Assembly: GCF_000266945.1 (NCBI RefSeq)
Contig: NC_018025.1
Span: forward strand, 1,364,001-1,428,000
Direction of reading: 5' to 3'
Source: Desulfomonile tiedjei DSM 6799
GTDB lineage: Bacteria > Desulfobacterota > Desulfomonilia > Desulfomonilales > Desulfomonilaceae
Length of the DNA stretch: 64,000 nt
Shown here: positions 44,427 through 54,533 of the stretch, piece after piece
Position numbering within the stretch: the stretch's first letter is position 1
Layout: every line of letters starts with the position of its first letter
Program-made: the position numbers and the translations under genes
The notes under the pieces: generated by a model
Told to the model about the DNA's origin: nothing
Databases searched by the model: none
What the model saw: the letters and a program-made list of their open reading frames with translations, nothing else

Positions 44427-47400
44427 ATGCCCACCTCGGATTTCGTCCATCTGCACCTTCACACCCAATACTCTTTGCTGGACGGGGCAATTCGCATTCC
44501 GGATCTGATAGCGGCGGCAAAGGAATACAAAATGCCCGCGCTTGCGGTGACGGATCATGGAAACCTCTTCGGTGCAATGGAGTTTTACTCTCAGGTGAAA
44601 TCCAATGGTATCAAGCCGATCATTGGTTGCGAGCTGTACATTGCTCCGGAGTCCCGCTTCGATCACAACGCGAAAGCGGGGCAGGTAGCCTACTATCATC
44701 TGATTCTGCTTTGCGAAAACGAGAAGGGGTACAGGAATCTCTGCAAGCTCGTGACGAAAGCCTATCAGGAAGGCTTCTATTACAAGCCCAGAATTGACAA
44801 AGAATTGCTGCAACAGCATAGCGAAGGGCTTATCTGCCTGAGTTCCTGTTTGTCCGGTGAAGTGCCGTCCCTGTTGCTTGCGGGAGACGAAAACGACGCC
44901 CTGAAATCAGCGGAGTGGTTCCGTGAACTCTTCGGAAAGGAACGCTACTATCTGGAACTTCAGGAAAACGGGATGGATGAGCAACGCAAAGTCAACAAGG
45001 GGCTCATAGAACTTGCTGCAAAATTGGACGTTGACCTCGTTGCAACCAATGACTGCCATTATCTCCATAGAGAGGATCACAGAGCACACGAGATTCTTCT
45101 CTGCATTCAGACCGGCAAGAAGATGGAAGATACGGACCGAATGAGCTTTAGTTCGGACCAGTTCTTCTTCAAATCTCCGGAACAGATGTATCACCATTTT
45201 CGCCATATTCCTGAGGCAATCAAGAATACTCGAGTCATTGCAGATAAATGCAACCTTGTCCTGGAATTCGGCAAAATACACATGCCGCGATTCGACCCGG
45301 GAGAAGGTAAATCACTCAGAGACCTCTTCGCGGAACAAGCCCAGGCGGGATTCAAAGAAAAAACGGCTCGTTTGATCGAACAGGGTGCAATGGATGATGC
45401 GCTTTACAAACGGTATCACGACCAGATCGAGTATGAAATCCGCATGATCCAGGATATGGGTTTCTCAGGCTATTTTCTCATCGTGGCAGATTTTATCGGT
45501 TTCGCAAAGAAGAACAGAATTCCCGTAGGACCCGGTCGCGGCTCGGCTGCGGGATCTCTTGCCGCGTACTGTCTCGGCATTACCGATATTGACCCCATTC
45601 GCTACAATCTCCTGTTCGAGCGCTTTCTCAATCCGGAACGCAAGAGCATGCCTGATATCGACGTGGATTTCTGCATGGAAGGTCGCGACCGTGTCATCGA
45701 GTATGTTTCCACACGATACGGCAAGGACAATGTTGCTCAGATCATCACTTTCGGGAGAATGCAGGCGAAAGCCGTGGTGAGAGATGTGGCCAGGGTTCTA
45801 GGATTTCCGTACGCTGTGGCGGATCAGATTTCCAAATTGATACCTGAAGCCCTGAAGATGACACTGGACAAGGCTTTGAAAGAAGAGCCTCGTCTCAAAG
45901 AAATGATGAAGCGTCCTGAAGTGGCAGATCTCATCAACACGGCCCGATCCCTGGAAGGATTGACTCGCCATGCGTCAACACATGCCGCAGGGATCGTGAT
46001 CTCGGACAAGCCGCTGGTGGAGCACCTGCCGCTGTACATTGGAAACAACGGTGAGACGATCACTCAGTTCGACATGACGTGGGTGGAAAAGATAGGATTG
46101 GTGAAATTTGATTTTCTCGGGCTCAAAACGCTTACCGTAATCGATCAGGCACTGAAACTCATTGAATCCGGCCGGGAAACGATTCTCGATCTTACAGCCA
46201 TTCAGCTTGACGACCCGGAGACGTTTAGCATGCTCGCAAAGGGCGATACCCTGGGAATTTTCCAGCTTGAATCGTCCGGAATGCGGGACGTGCTGACAAA
46301 ATTCAAACCATCGGTGTTCGAGGATCTCATCGCCATTCTCGCGCTCTACAGACCGGGACCGCTGGAATCGGGAATGGTGGACGACTTCATCAATCGTAAG
46401 CACGGTCGAACCTCCATTGAATACCCGCTGCCCGAGCTGGAACCGATTCTCAAAGAGACGTACGGCGTTATCGTGTACCAGGAACAGGTCATGAACATAT
46501 CGAAAGTTCTGGCTGATTATTCCCTCGGTGAGGCCGACCTGCTCAGACGTGCCATGGGAAAAAAGAAACCCGAGGAAATGGCCGAGCAGAAGATCCGATT
46601 TGAGAAGGGCGCCGCGAAAAACAAAATCGATCCGGAACGTGCGGCATTCATATTCGAGCTTATGGAGAAGTTCGCAGGCTATGGATTCAATAAATCGCAT
46701 TCCGCTGCATATGCGATGGTCACCTATCAGACGGCTTACCTGAAGGCCCATTTTCCGGCTGAATTCATGGCTGCTCAACTGAGTTGCGAGACCGGCAATA
46801 CCGACAAGATCACGATGTACATCTCCGAGTGTGCAAACATGGGGATTGAAGTATTGCCTCCTCATGTGAACGAATCGCTTCAGACGTTTAGCGTGTCAGG
46901 CGGAAAAATACGATTTGGGCTCAGTGCGGTAAAGAATGTAGGGGAATCGGCGGTGGTGTCCATTCTGGAATCTCGGTCCGAAGACGGGCCCTTCTGCTCG
47001 TTGTACGACTTCTGCCGCAGAGTGGATCTCCGACGCACAAACAAGAAGGTGATCGAGAGCCTGATCAAATGCGGCGCAATGGACGGTCTGGGGCATTCAC
47101 GAAGGTCCATGGCCGAACAACTTGATACTGTGATCGAGGAAGCCTCCAGTTTTCAGAAAGAGAAGACCAACGGACAATTCAATCTATTTGCGGGTGAATG
47201 CGAGGTTGCTGCACCTGCCGCGAGTTCGTCCGTGCAAGATATGGAAGAATGGGACGATTTGTATAAACTCCAGTTGGAAAAAGAGTTGATGGGGTTTTAT
47301 GTCACAGGCCATCCATTAATGAATTTCATGGATATTATCGAAAAGTACTGTAACGCCTCGTCCCAGACGCTCGCTGCCACTGAACCGCAATCTCTCGTCC

Positions 47401-47885
47401 GAATGGCTGGCATGGTTAAAAAGATCAAAGAAATCCAGACGAAAAAAGGCGACCGCATGGCGTTCGTATCTCTGGAAGATCTCACGGGTATTACCGAGGT
47501 AACCGTCTTTGCGGATTTGTACAAGCTAACCAGAGATTTGCTGCAATCGAGCGAGCCGCTCATGGTGTCGGGTGTAAGAGAAGGCGACAAGGAATCACCC
47601 AAAATGCTGGCTCACGAAATCTACCCCCTGGATGAGGCTCCTCGTCGCATGAGCAAAGGTATACGGATACGGATAACTGCATTAGGAGCCGATCCGCGTC
47701 ACGTTCCCCAATTAAAGAAGATTTTCTCGAAGCACAGAGGACGGGTTCCCGTAAAAGTCTCCGTATCCATACCCAACAGATCTGAAATACTTATTTCACT
47801 CCCAGCCGTGGAATGCGATCCATCGGAAGAATTCATAACGGAAATCAAAGATGTCCTGGGCTATCCGGCGGTTACTTTGGAGTAA
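44427..47885 (+). CDS. dnaE: DNA polymerase III subunit alpha
   Basis: Replicative polymerase catalytic subunit. 1152 aa, full DnaE1 length, with AAGGAG before the ATG. N-terminal PHP domain (VHLHLHTQYSLLDGAIRIPD, AVTDHGNLFG, CHYLHREDH). Palm with VGPGRGSAAGSLAAYCLGIT and the catalytic Asp pair in MPDIDVDFCMEGRD. Fingers FDFLGLKTLTVIDQAL and YQEQVMNISKVLADYSLGEAD. Tandem HhH near 830-900, OB domain with VRMAGMVKKIKEIQTKKGDR, then a C-terminal tau-binding region. Alone between repeat-filled gaps. Confidence 0.97.
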   Translation: MPTSDFVHLHLHTQYSLLDGAIRIPDLIAAAKEYKMPALAVTDHGNLFGAMEFYSQVKSNGIKPIIGCELYIAPESRFDHNAKAGQVAYYHLILLCENEKGYRNLCKLVTKAYQEGFYYKPRIDKELLQQHSEGLICLSSCLSGEVPSLLLAGDENDALKSAEWFRELFGKERYYLELQENGMDEQRKVNKGLIELAAKLDVDLVATNDCHYLHREDHRAHEILLCIQTGKKMEDTDRMSFSSDQFFFKSPEQMYHHFRHIPEAIKNTRVIADKCNLVLEFGKIHMPRFDPGEGKSLRDLFAEQAQAGFKEKTARLIEQGAMDDALYKRYHDQIEYEIRMIQDMGFSGYFLIVADFIGFAKKNRIPVGPGRGSAAGSLAAYCLGITDIDPIRYNLLFERFLNPERKSMPDIDVDFCMEGRDRVIEYVSTRYGKDNVAQIITFGRMQAKAVVRDVARVLGFPYAVADQISKLIPEALKMTLDKALKEEPRLKEMMKRPEVADLINTARSLEGLTRHASTHAAGIVISDKPLVEHLPLYIGNNGETITQFDMTWVEKIGLVKFDFLGLKTLTVIDQALKLIESGRETILDLTAIQLDDPETFSMLAKGDTLGIFQLESSGMRDVLTKFKPSVFEDLIAILALYRPGPLESGMVDDFINRKHGRTSIEYPLPELEPILKETYGVIVYQEQVMNISKVLADYSLGEADLLRRAMGKKKPEEMAEQKIRFEKGAAKNKIDPERAAFIFELMEKFAGYGFNKSHSAAYAMVTYQTAYLKAHFPAEFMAAQLSCETGNTDKITMYISECANMGIEVLPPHVNESLQTFSVSGGKIRFGLSAVKNVGESAVVSILESRSEDGPFCSLYDFCRRVDLRRTNKKVIESLIKCGAMDGLGHSRRSMAEQLDTVIEEASSFQKEKTNGQFNLFAGECEVAAPAASSSVQDMEEWDDLYKLQLEKELMGFYVTGHPLMNFMDIIEKYCNASSQTLAATEPQSLVRMAGMVKKIKEIQTKKGDRMAFVSLEDLTGITEVTVFADLYKLTRDLLQSSEPLMVSGVREGDKESPKMLAHEIYPLDEAPRRMSKGIRIRITALGADPRHVPQLKKIFSKHRGRVPVKVSVSIPNRSEILISLPAVECDPSEEFITEIKDVLGYPAVTLE

Positions 47886-48053
47886 GGTTCATACGCACAG
47901 GGCTGAGATGGATTTCCGGAAATGGTCGTGACGTCCCTGTCCCTGAATCGAGCCCGAAACAGATTGGTAGGGACACTCCTCGTGGGCATATGCGCTAACT
48001 TTAGGGTCGAAGTTGCTTAAATGGACACCTTCTGGTGTCAAGAAGGCCGTCAA

Positions 48054-48143
48054 TGTCCCCCTTTTGTAAAGGGGGATTCAGGGGGATTTCAGGGGTTTAG
48101 TTCAGAATCCCCCCTGGCCCCCCTTTATAAAAGGGGGGGAACA
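48054..48143. repeat. Imperfect palindromic repeat (CCCCC-TTTT type)
   Basis: TGTCCCCCTTTTGTAAAGGG and, in inverted form at the other end, CCCTTTATAAAAGGGGGG-AACA, with arms of some 35 bases. Found between dnaE and glgP; no gene is apparent in 47886-48252. Confidence 0.65.
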
Positions 48144-48252
48144 TTCTGATAAGTTAACGTCTGTGTCCCTCGTTGGTGCCCGAAATAACTGAGTAAACGA
48201 TTCCAAATGCCATTTGTGAAGTCAGTCGCTTTGAAAAAGCATTCGCAACAGA

Positions 48253-50802
48253 TCAACTCCAGACAACCAGGTTCATGGAAAGCGGATTAAACAGGTACGG
48301 ATGGAAGGGAAGGATTCTCACGGTGTACCCGTAAATTCCGGTTTCACGACAAGGGACCGTACCTTTGAACACCCATGTTCCGTCCGATGCTTTTTCAGAG
48401 CTCATCATGGTGGTAATGTTGCGATTGAGCATGAGATCCGAACCGTCTTCTACTTGTCCATGGCAAAGGTCCACCACAACCTCTTGTGTTCCGACGTCTC
48501 CCAGCCGAATGGTCGCGGACACTTCCAGGTCGTCTCCAAGAGCCACTCTGTCGCCGCTTGGAAGATTGATGTCCAGCACCTGGATGCTTTGCCATAAGCC
48601 CCGAATCCTCTGTTTCCAATCGCGCAATTCGCGCGCCCGCGCCATCCTGTTTTCCCCGAGTATTTGATGGGCCCAACCAGCGGGAACATAATAATCGCGC
48701 AGGTATTCTTCCACCATACGATGGGAATTGAACTTGCCGCACACTGTAGCCATGCTGTTCTTCATCATTTCGATCCAACCGTGCGGATGTCCGTCAGGAC
48801 CGCGATCGAAAAAGAGCGGGACTACTTCGCGTTCCAGCAGCTCGTAAATTTCGTTTGCCTCCACGTCATCGCGATATTCGGCATCTTCATATTCTTTTCC
48901 CGCGCCAATTGCCCAACCGTTTGTGCCGTCATATGCCTCAGGCCACCAGCCGTCGAGAATACTCATATTCAAAGCACCGTTTGCCGCAGCTTTCATACCT
49001 GATGTACCGCATGCTTCCATGGGACGTATGGGCGTATTGAGCCAGACATCAACCCCCTGTACAAGATAGCGGGCTATATTGATGTCGTAGTCTTCGAGGA
49101 AAACGAGTTTCTTCCTGAAACCTTCCAATCTCGATTGATGCACCACTTTCTTGATTATTTCCTTGCCCAACAGGTCCTGGGGATGGGCTTTTCCTGCAAA
49201 AATGAACTGCACCGGCCTGCGCTTGTCCGATATTATCTTGAGGAGTCTATCAGGATCTGAAAACAACAGACCGGCTCGCTTATACGGGGCGAATCGTCGA
49301 GCGAAACCGATGGTAAGAGCCTCCGGACTGAGAACTTCCCGGGCTCGCCGCACTGCCAAAGAAGTGCCGCCCAGGTTCAGCATCTGTCGGTAAACCTTTC
49401 TTCTGCAGAAAGCGACCAGCCGGTCCCTTCGCGTCTCATGGATGTTCCACAGCTCTTCATGCGGAATTCCGTAGACTCCGGACCAGATCTTCTCATTATC
49501 CGGTTCTTCTATCCAGCCTTCTCCGAGATACCTCTCAAAGAGATCTGCCATTTCTTTGGAAAGATATGACGGAATATGCACGCCATTCGTTACGTACCCT
49601 ATGGGAACGTCTTGTTCGTCAACCTCTTTCCACAGGCCTCGCCACATTTTCCTCGAGACGCGGCTATGCAACCTGCTGACTGCGTTCACGCCGCGGGACA
49701 TGCGCAAAGCCAATACAGCCATAGAGAGAGGTGAATGCTTATCCTCGGGATTCTGCTGTCCCAATTCCAGGAGATCCTTTACGGACATTCCGAGAGATTC
49801 CATGTACCTCCTGAAATATCGCTCCACAAGCTCTGGAGGAAAGAGATCGATACCTGCCGGAACGGGCGTGTGCGTTGTAAAAACGGTCGATCCCGCAACG
49901 GCTTCCAGTGCAACATCAAAGGGTATCTTGTACGTGGTCATGGACTGGCGAATGCGTTCTAATGCAGCGAATGCTGCGTGCCCTTCATTCAAATGGTACA
50001 CGAACGGCCATAAACCGAGCATATGGAAAGCTCTGGCGCCGCCTATTCCGAGGACAATTTCCTGCTGGATACGCATTTCAATGTCACCACCGTACAATTC
50101 CGCTGTGATCCTCCGGCTGGCAGCGGAATTGGCAGGATGATTCGTATCCAACAGATACAGAGGAATGCGTCCTACCTGCATCTTCCATATGAGCACCCGA
50201 ACTTGCCTGGAATCCAGGTCCAATTCGAAGCTCGCCTGATTTCCTGTCTCGTCAAGCACCGGTGAAACCGGCATATTGTAGAAATCGTTATCGGGATACA
50301 GCTCCTGCTGCCAACCGTCTACATTGAGGTATTGTTGAAAATACCCTTTCTGATAGAGCAACCCCATACCCATGAGCGGTAAGCGCAAGTTCGAAGTGCT
50401 CTTCAAGTGATCCCCGGAAAGCACACCGAGGCCGCCCGAATATATGGGAATGCATTCGCTCAGGCCATATTCCATACTGAAGTATGCAATGCGGAAATCA
50501 ATGGGTTTGTCGATGTTAAATGAGTAAATTCCTACGTTGCTTATGTAATCTTCGAACGCCTGCTCCGTCTGGAGTACCCGTTCCATAAGCAGTGCGTCCT
50601 GCGTTATTTCCGCCTTGCGCTCGGGTGAGAGATTGGCCAACAGCAGTATAGGATTGTGCTTGCATCGTTCCCAGAGTTCCGGGTCCAGTTCCTGGAACAA
50701 GCGGTTTGCTGCAGGATTCCAGGTGAACCAAAGATTTCTCCCGATATTCATCAAAGCCTGCAATTCGTCAGGCAGATCAGGTTTGACGATGATATGTCTC
50801 AT
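48253..50802 (-). CDS. glgP: Alpha-glucan (glycogen/maltodextrin) phosphorylase
   Basis: Releases glucose-1-phosphate from storage glucan. 849 aa from ATG 50802, or 853 aa from 50814. The N-terminal DUF3417 domain (LMNIGRNLWFTWNPAANRLF) marks the short archaeal/bacterial phosphorylase subfamily. Active-site segments: IAYFSMEYGLSECIPIYSGG, GLLYQKGYFQQYLNVDGWQQ, VYHLNEGHAAF, FTTHTPVPAGIDLFP, FARRFAPYKRAGLLF and the pyridoxal phosphate Lys in GTSGMKAAANGALNMSILDG. The last 100 residues form an additional beta-rich C-terminal domain. Monocistronic. Confidence 0.94.
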   Translation of the reverse strand: MRHIIVKPDLPDELQALMNIGRNLWFTWNPAANRLFQELDPELWERCKHNPILLLANLSPERKAEITQDALLMERVLQTEQAFEDYISNVGIYSFNIDKPIDFRIAYFSMEYGLSECIPIYSGGLGVLSGDHLKSTSNLRLPLMGMGLLYQKGYFQQYLNVDGWQQELYPDNDFYNMPVSPVLDETGNQASFELDLDSRQVRVLIWKMQVGRIPLYLLDTNHPANSAASRRITAELYGGDIEMRIQQEIVLGIGGARAFHMLGLWPFVYHLNEGHAAFAALERIRQSMTTYKIPFDVALEAVAGSTVFTTHTPVPAGIDLFPPELVERYFRRYMESLGMSVKDLLELGQQNPEDKHSPLSMAVLALRMSRGVNAVSRLHSRVSRKMWRGLWKEVDEQDVPIGYVTNGVHIPSYLSKEMADLFERYLGEGWIEEPDNEKIWSGVYGIPHEELWNIHETRRDRLVAFCRRKVYRQMLNLGGTSLAVRRAREVLSPEALTIGFARRFAPYKRAGLLFSDPDRLLKIISDKRRPVQFIFAGKAHPQDLLGKEIIKKVVHQSRLEGFRKKLVFLEDYDINIARYLVQGVDVWLNTPIRPMEACGTSGMKAAANGALNMSILDGWWPEAYDGTNGWAIGAGKEYEDAEYRDDVEANEIYELLEREVVPLFFDRGPDGHPHGWIEMMKNSMATVCGKFNSHRMVEEYLRDYYVPAGWAHQILGENRMARARELRDWKQRIRGLWQSIQVLDINLPSGDRVALGDDLEVSATIRLGDVGTQEVVVDLCHGQVEDGSDLMLNRNITTMMSSEKASDGTWVFKGTVPCRETGIYGYTVRILPFHPYLFNPLSMNLVVWS

Positions 50803-50989
50803 GTGACGCCCCATGCCGAACGTAGTGAGGATCGCAAGAATTTCTAACAGTGTAACAAGCGGACGTCAAGTTTGACGAATGTGAGCAGGAAAAGACGTTC
50901 CGAGGAATCTGTTTTGGCACCAGGGGTTGCCTGGGCTGCTCCCAAAAAACTCTCATCATTACGGGTGAATGTTAGTTATCGCAACTCCC

Positions 50990-51235
50990 AAAATTAACGT
51001 CTGACTGAATGTAATACCGATTCGCTTTTGTTTTTATAATCTGGCAGGCTTGAGGTATCCTTCGCTCCGGACGACGCAAGGCCGTCTAATCACTCCGCTC
51101 AGGACACCTCAGCCTTCGCCATCTCATATGCATAATTACGATAAGGTATAAGAACATCGGTGGGTGCCGGCCTCCGTGCCGGCACAATCTTCCATATGAT
51201 CAATGATATCGATAGAATGGACCGGCAGGGACGCT
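50990..51235. repeat. Family A repeat split by a family D element
   Basis: AAAATTAACGTCTGACTGAA on the left and AGAACATCGGTGGGTGCCGG through GATCAATGATATCGATAGAA to GGACCGGCAGGGACG on the right form one A copy. The D element occupies 51012-51150. The complement of the IS110 target is intact at 51222-51233. Confidence 0.75.
51012..51150. repeat. Family D element, uninterrupted copy
   Basis: TAATACCGATTCGC at one end and, from the other end, TATACCTTATCG form terminal inverted repeats. TA dinucleotides flank it within the A repeat. It contains CTTCGCTCCGGACGACGC and CACTCCGCTCAGGACAC. Confidence 0.7.
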
Positions 51236-51265
51236 CATTTCCTGGAGAAGTGACGCGCGGCGATA

Positions 51266-52780
51266 TCAGCCCGCTTTTTCGCTTGCCGACTTTCGCTTTT
51301 CGGGAACACTATCGGCGTACTTGGCCTGAATCTTTCTGCACACGTCATCCTTCACAGTCTGCCAGGAGCAGAATGCTGTTGTTCTGATGCGGCCCGAATC
51401 CACATCTTCGTATGCGAACACGGCAGGACAATCTTTGAGGCGAGCATCCTCGAGACCTCCCTTGTCCTCGTATGGGATGGTGAGAAGGGTCAGTACATGC
51501 TTGAAGCTTGTTCGGTTTTTGAGTATCTCGTCGATCTTTCGGCCTCGAGCCAGGTCTGTGAGTGCTCCAATTATGTTTGTAAACGCCGAGCCACCGAATA
51601 TACGTCTTATGTTGAGGTTTTTTCCCAGTGTTTTCGTCAGCGCCCAAAATGATGCAATGTCGACGAACGTCTTTCTCAAGCCGTTCGTTTTCTTACGTGC
51701 AGGTTTGGCCGCCAACTTCGAATCGATCTTGCGCAACGCAACGAGCAGTTCCGAAAGAGATACTTTCAGGTAATCGGAAAGAGGAGAATATTTCTCGCCG
51801 TCTGAAACCAGCACAGTGGCACTCTCGCAATTGGGATGCGAACCGCCGAGAGTCTGTTTCCCGAAAAACCGGGAGAGAACCTCGAACTTCATCATTCCCG
51901 TGGAGACAAACTCCACTCCATGGATCATTTCCTCAAAAACCTGTTCCACGCATTCGGTTGTCGTAGGTTCCAGGTTCACGTTATCCCCTTCCCAGCAGGG
52001 AGTGAGCGGAACAAAAGCCCAAACCGAAACGTGCTCGCGGTGCTGGTGGATGAACTCCAGCATGTCACGCATGTTTCCGTCGTTGACGCCTACCGCTAAC
52101 GTGGTGGTAATCACCAGTTTGTTCACTCCGCACTCGATGACGTTCTCCAAGCCCTTCTTCTTGGCTGCCAGAGAATTGTCCCCGCGAAGAGTCTTGTAGA
52201 TTGTCGGACGAGTGCCGTCGAATCCGAAGTTCACCTGGATTCCCAGGGAACATAATTCCTTGCAATAAGCCTTATCGGCAAGCTTAATGCCATTCGTAAA
52301 TAGCTGTACCTGAAAGCCGTACGATTTCGCCAGCTTGACTATGGTGAGGAAATCTTCGTGAACAGTGGGTTCCCCACCGAAAAAGCAGATATTCGGCCGA
52401 GGATCGTTATCCCGGAAGTGCTTAAAAACTTTATCAAAGTATTCAACCGGCGGATGATACGCGTACCCCATGGCATCGACGTACGCAAGGCAAATCGGGC
52501 AATGCTGATTGCACAGGTTTGTAACGTCCACGGAAACGGTAGTCGGAGGAGTGTGCGCCTGATGATCGCATTCTTTGCAGTTCAGGGAACACGCTGGATG
52601 AGCCGGTTCCTTGTACCCGACCACTTCTCTTTTCCAGCGCCATTTCCGCGCATTCTTGGTAACGAGCGTGGAAGAGCGGCCGCATTCTCGGCAGAATTTG
52701 ACCAGGTACACTTTGTTGTTTCTGATTTCGTAGCATGCATCAGCAGGATTACCGCATTTTTCGCACAAACCGATTTTCAT
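51266..52780 (-). CDS. Radical SAM protein, tetraether/membrane-spanning lipid synthase-like
   Basis: 504 aa from ATG 52780 (AGGGAG upstream); the frame is open to 52882. The N-terminal zinc-ribbon-like pairs are CEKCG and CRECG, then ACSLNCKECDHQAHTPPTTV, then the radical SAM cluster VTNLCNQHCPICLAY, GGEPTVHEDF, QLFTNG and NFGFDGTRPTIYKTLRG. This order of Cys motifs resembles archaeal Tes (MJ0619-type) and the bacterial enzymes proposed to join lipid tails. MoaA-type alternatives lack the N-terminal ribbons. The last 170 residues carry further Cys (LKDCPAVF, FCSWQTVKDDVC). Divergent from lpxB. Confidence 0.8.
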   Translation of the reverse strand: MKIGLCEKCGNPADACYEIRNNKVYLVKFCRECGRSSTLVTKNARKWRWKREVVGYKEPAHPACSLNCKECDHQAHTPPTTVSVDVTNLCNQHCPICLAYVDAMGYAYHPPVEYFDKVFKHFRDNDPRPNICFFGGEPTVHEDFLTIVKLAKSYGFQVQLFTNGIKLADKAYCKELCSLGIQVNFGFDGTRPTIYKTLRGDNSLAAKKKGLENVIECGVNKLVITTTLAVGVNDGNMRDMLEFIHQHREHVSVWAFVPLTPCWEGDNVNLEPTTTECVEQVFEEMIHGVEFVSTGMMKFEVLSRFFGKQTLGGSHPNCESATVLVSDGEKYSPLSDYLKVSLSELLVALRKIDSKLAAKPARKKTNGLRKTFVDIASFWALTKTLGKNLNIRRIFGGSAFTNIIGALTDLARGRKIDEILKNRTSFKHVLTLLTIPYEDKGGLEDARLKDCPAVFAYEDVDSGRIRTTAFCSWQTVKDDVCRKIQAKYADSVPEKRKSASEKAG

Positions 52781-52903
52781 AATCGCTCCCTGACATATAA
52801 AAGAATGGCTCCAAGAAATCGGAATGAGTATTTCTTTGGAAGCCGTACATTGATGTGGAAAAGATCGCTTATTAAGGCGCAATGCTTATCACATGCTTTT
52901 TTC

Positions 52904-52933
52904 TTGTCAAGCTAAAAAGATTTGTGAGATACT
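52904..52933 (+). promoter_or_regulatory. Candidate lpxB promoter
   Basis: TTGTCA (52904-52909), 18 bases, GATACT (52928-52933). It gives a leader of about 125 bases. Confidence 0.35.
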
Positions 52934-53065
52934 GAAAGGTTGGAAAAGAAATCAACCAAAATGCCCGTGCAGGAACCACATTCTTTTGCCAATGGAGCGC
53001 TCTCGGAATGCTCATGAAAATGTGGTATGCACGGATATTCAATCCAACCGGGCAAGAGGTGCTGT

Positions 53066-54301
53066 ATGCATCGAGGACCGTCCATACTTCTACTTGCTGG
53101 AGAAGCATCCGGTGATTACCACGCGGCCGCTCTCGTGAGGGAAGTACGAAAGCTCAGGCCTGAAACACGATTTGTGGGTATAGGTGGAGACAAGCTCGCA
53201 GCAGAAGGAATGGAGCTGCTGTTTCACTACAAGGATGTGAATACCATCGGCCTGAGTGAAGGCTTTGCAAAAATACGAAGTATCTACCGCGCGTATCAAT
53301 CCATGAAGGATCAGTTGCGTGACGGCGGGCACCAGCTTTTTATCCCGGTAGACTATCCCGATGTGAATATCCGGCTCTGTCTGTTTGCAAAAAGAGCAGG
53401 GATTCCTGTGTGTTATTACATCAGCCCCCAGGTGTGGGCATGGCGTAAAGGCAGGACACGCAAACTGGCGAACCGCGTGAACCGCATGATGACGCTGTTT
53501 CCTTTTGAAGAGAAGCTCTACCGCAGGGCAGGTTTACAGGCCTACTTTGTCGGGCATACCATGGTGAACGATATTCCCGAAAATCTGGGCAGAGCTGTCG
53601 TCCGTTCCGGGTTGAACCTCGATCCTGATAAGTACACGGTTGCACTGGTCCCGGGAAGCCGTCCGGCAGAGATTATCCGTATGCTTCCCAAGATGTGTGA
53701 GGCAGCCGATTCATTTACCAGGGAGTTCCATGATACCGCCTTCGTGCTTCCTCTGGCCGGTCCTCATCTTTCGGAGTTGGTAGATCGAATCCTGACGAAG
53801 TATTCCTCCCAGATTCACGTGCACCGAACCGAAGCTTCAACGCTCATGGCTGCTGCCGACTGCGGTCTCGTGACTTCAGGAACAGCGACGCTTCAGGCAG
53901 CACTGGCCGGAATGCCGCATATCGTCGCGTACGAGTTGGATTCCCTGAGCTGGTGGTTTGCCACAAGGATTCTCAAACCCTTACTCATGGATAAGGATCT
54001 GCATGTAGCCATTGCCAATGTTCTGGCAATTCAGCAGGAAAAGGAAGGAAAAGGGCCGATCAAGTTCATGCTCGATGCAGGATTTCACGTGCCCTGTCAG
54101 GAATGCCGAAGACCGCTCTTCGTACCTGAATTGCTCCAGGATCATGCTACTGCGCCAAATATGGCCGCATGGCTCAGGCGATTCAGAACCGAACCGTCCC
54201 TTTGCGCAGCAATGGCCCGCGGTTTCTCGGATTTGAGACGATCTCTCGAACCGACCCGGACAGGACCGACCGCAGCAGAAATCGTCTCCGAGTTTCTGTG
54301 A
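53066..54301 (+). CDS. lpxB: Lipid-A-disaccharide synthase
   Basis: GT19 membrane-associated transferase joining UDP-diacylglucosamine and lipid X. 411 aa from ATG 53066 (AGAGGTG upstream; frame open from 53027). Signature segments: LLLAGEASGDYHAAALVREV, FVGIGGDKLAAEGMEL, IPVDYPDVNIRLCLFAKRAG, YYISPQVWAWRKGR, FPFEEKLYRRAG, YFVGHTMVND, ALVPGSRPAEIIRMLPKM and LVTSGTATLQAALAGMPHIV. Not in the usual lpxD-fabZ-lpxA-lpxB run; it stands alone here. Confidence 0.95.
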   Translation: MHRGPSILLLAGEASGDYHAAALVREVRKLRPETRFVGIGGDKLAAEGMELLFHYKDVNTIGLSEGFAKIRSIYRAYQSMKDQLRDGGHQLFIPVDYPDVNIRLCLFAKRAGIPVCYYISPQVWAWRKGRTRKLANRVNRMMTLFPFEEKLYRRAGLQAYFVGHTMVNDIPENLGRAVVRSGLNLDPDKYTVALVPGSRPAEIIRMLPKMCEAADSFTREFHDTAFVLPLAGPHLSELVDRILTKYSSQIHVHRTEASTLMAAADCGLVTSGTATLQAALAGMPHIVAYELDSLSWWFATRILKPLLMDKDLHVAIANVLAIQQEKEGKGPIKFMLDAGFHVPCQECRRPLFVPELLQDHATAPNMAAWLRRFRTEPSLCAAMARGFSDLRRSLEPTRTGPTAAEIVSEFL

Positions 54302-54457
54302 ACCAATTTATGGAATCAGGCCTGTGTCACGGATACAGGTTGAACACTGATGAACTGAGAGAGAGTTTCATTTTTGGGATACTACGCGATGCTCTCCAGA
54401 GCACACGGTTGTCGACTGAATATGGCTTGCAGATAAGATTCAGAGGCAGTCGATTTT

Positions 54458-54521
54458 GCTATTAAAAAATGAGGGGCCATGTTTTAATAGCACGAGACTT
54501 TATTAAAGACCTCTTTAATAA
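54458..54521. promoter_or_regulatory. Two inverted repeats in the Fic promoter
   Basis: GCTATTAAAA (54458-54467) and TTTTAATAGC (54482-54491) are perfect 10-bp arms. TTATTAAAG (54500-54508) and CTTTAATAA (54513-54521) are perfect 9-bp arms. Both share TATTAAA and end 12 bases before the ATG. Likely operators for the gene's own winged-helix domain. Confidence 0.65.
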
Positions 54522-54533
54522 CGGAATTGAGCC

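Noticed and set aside
53027-53065. Upstream extension of lpxB
   Set aside because: The extra residues are not LpxB-like, and ATG 53066 has its own ribosome site.
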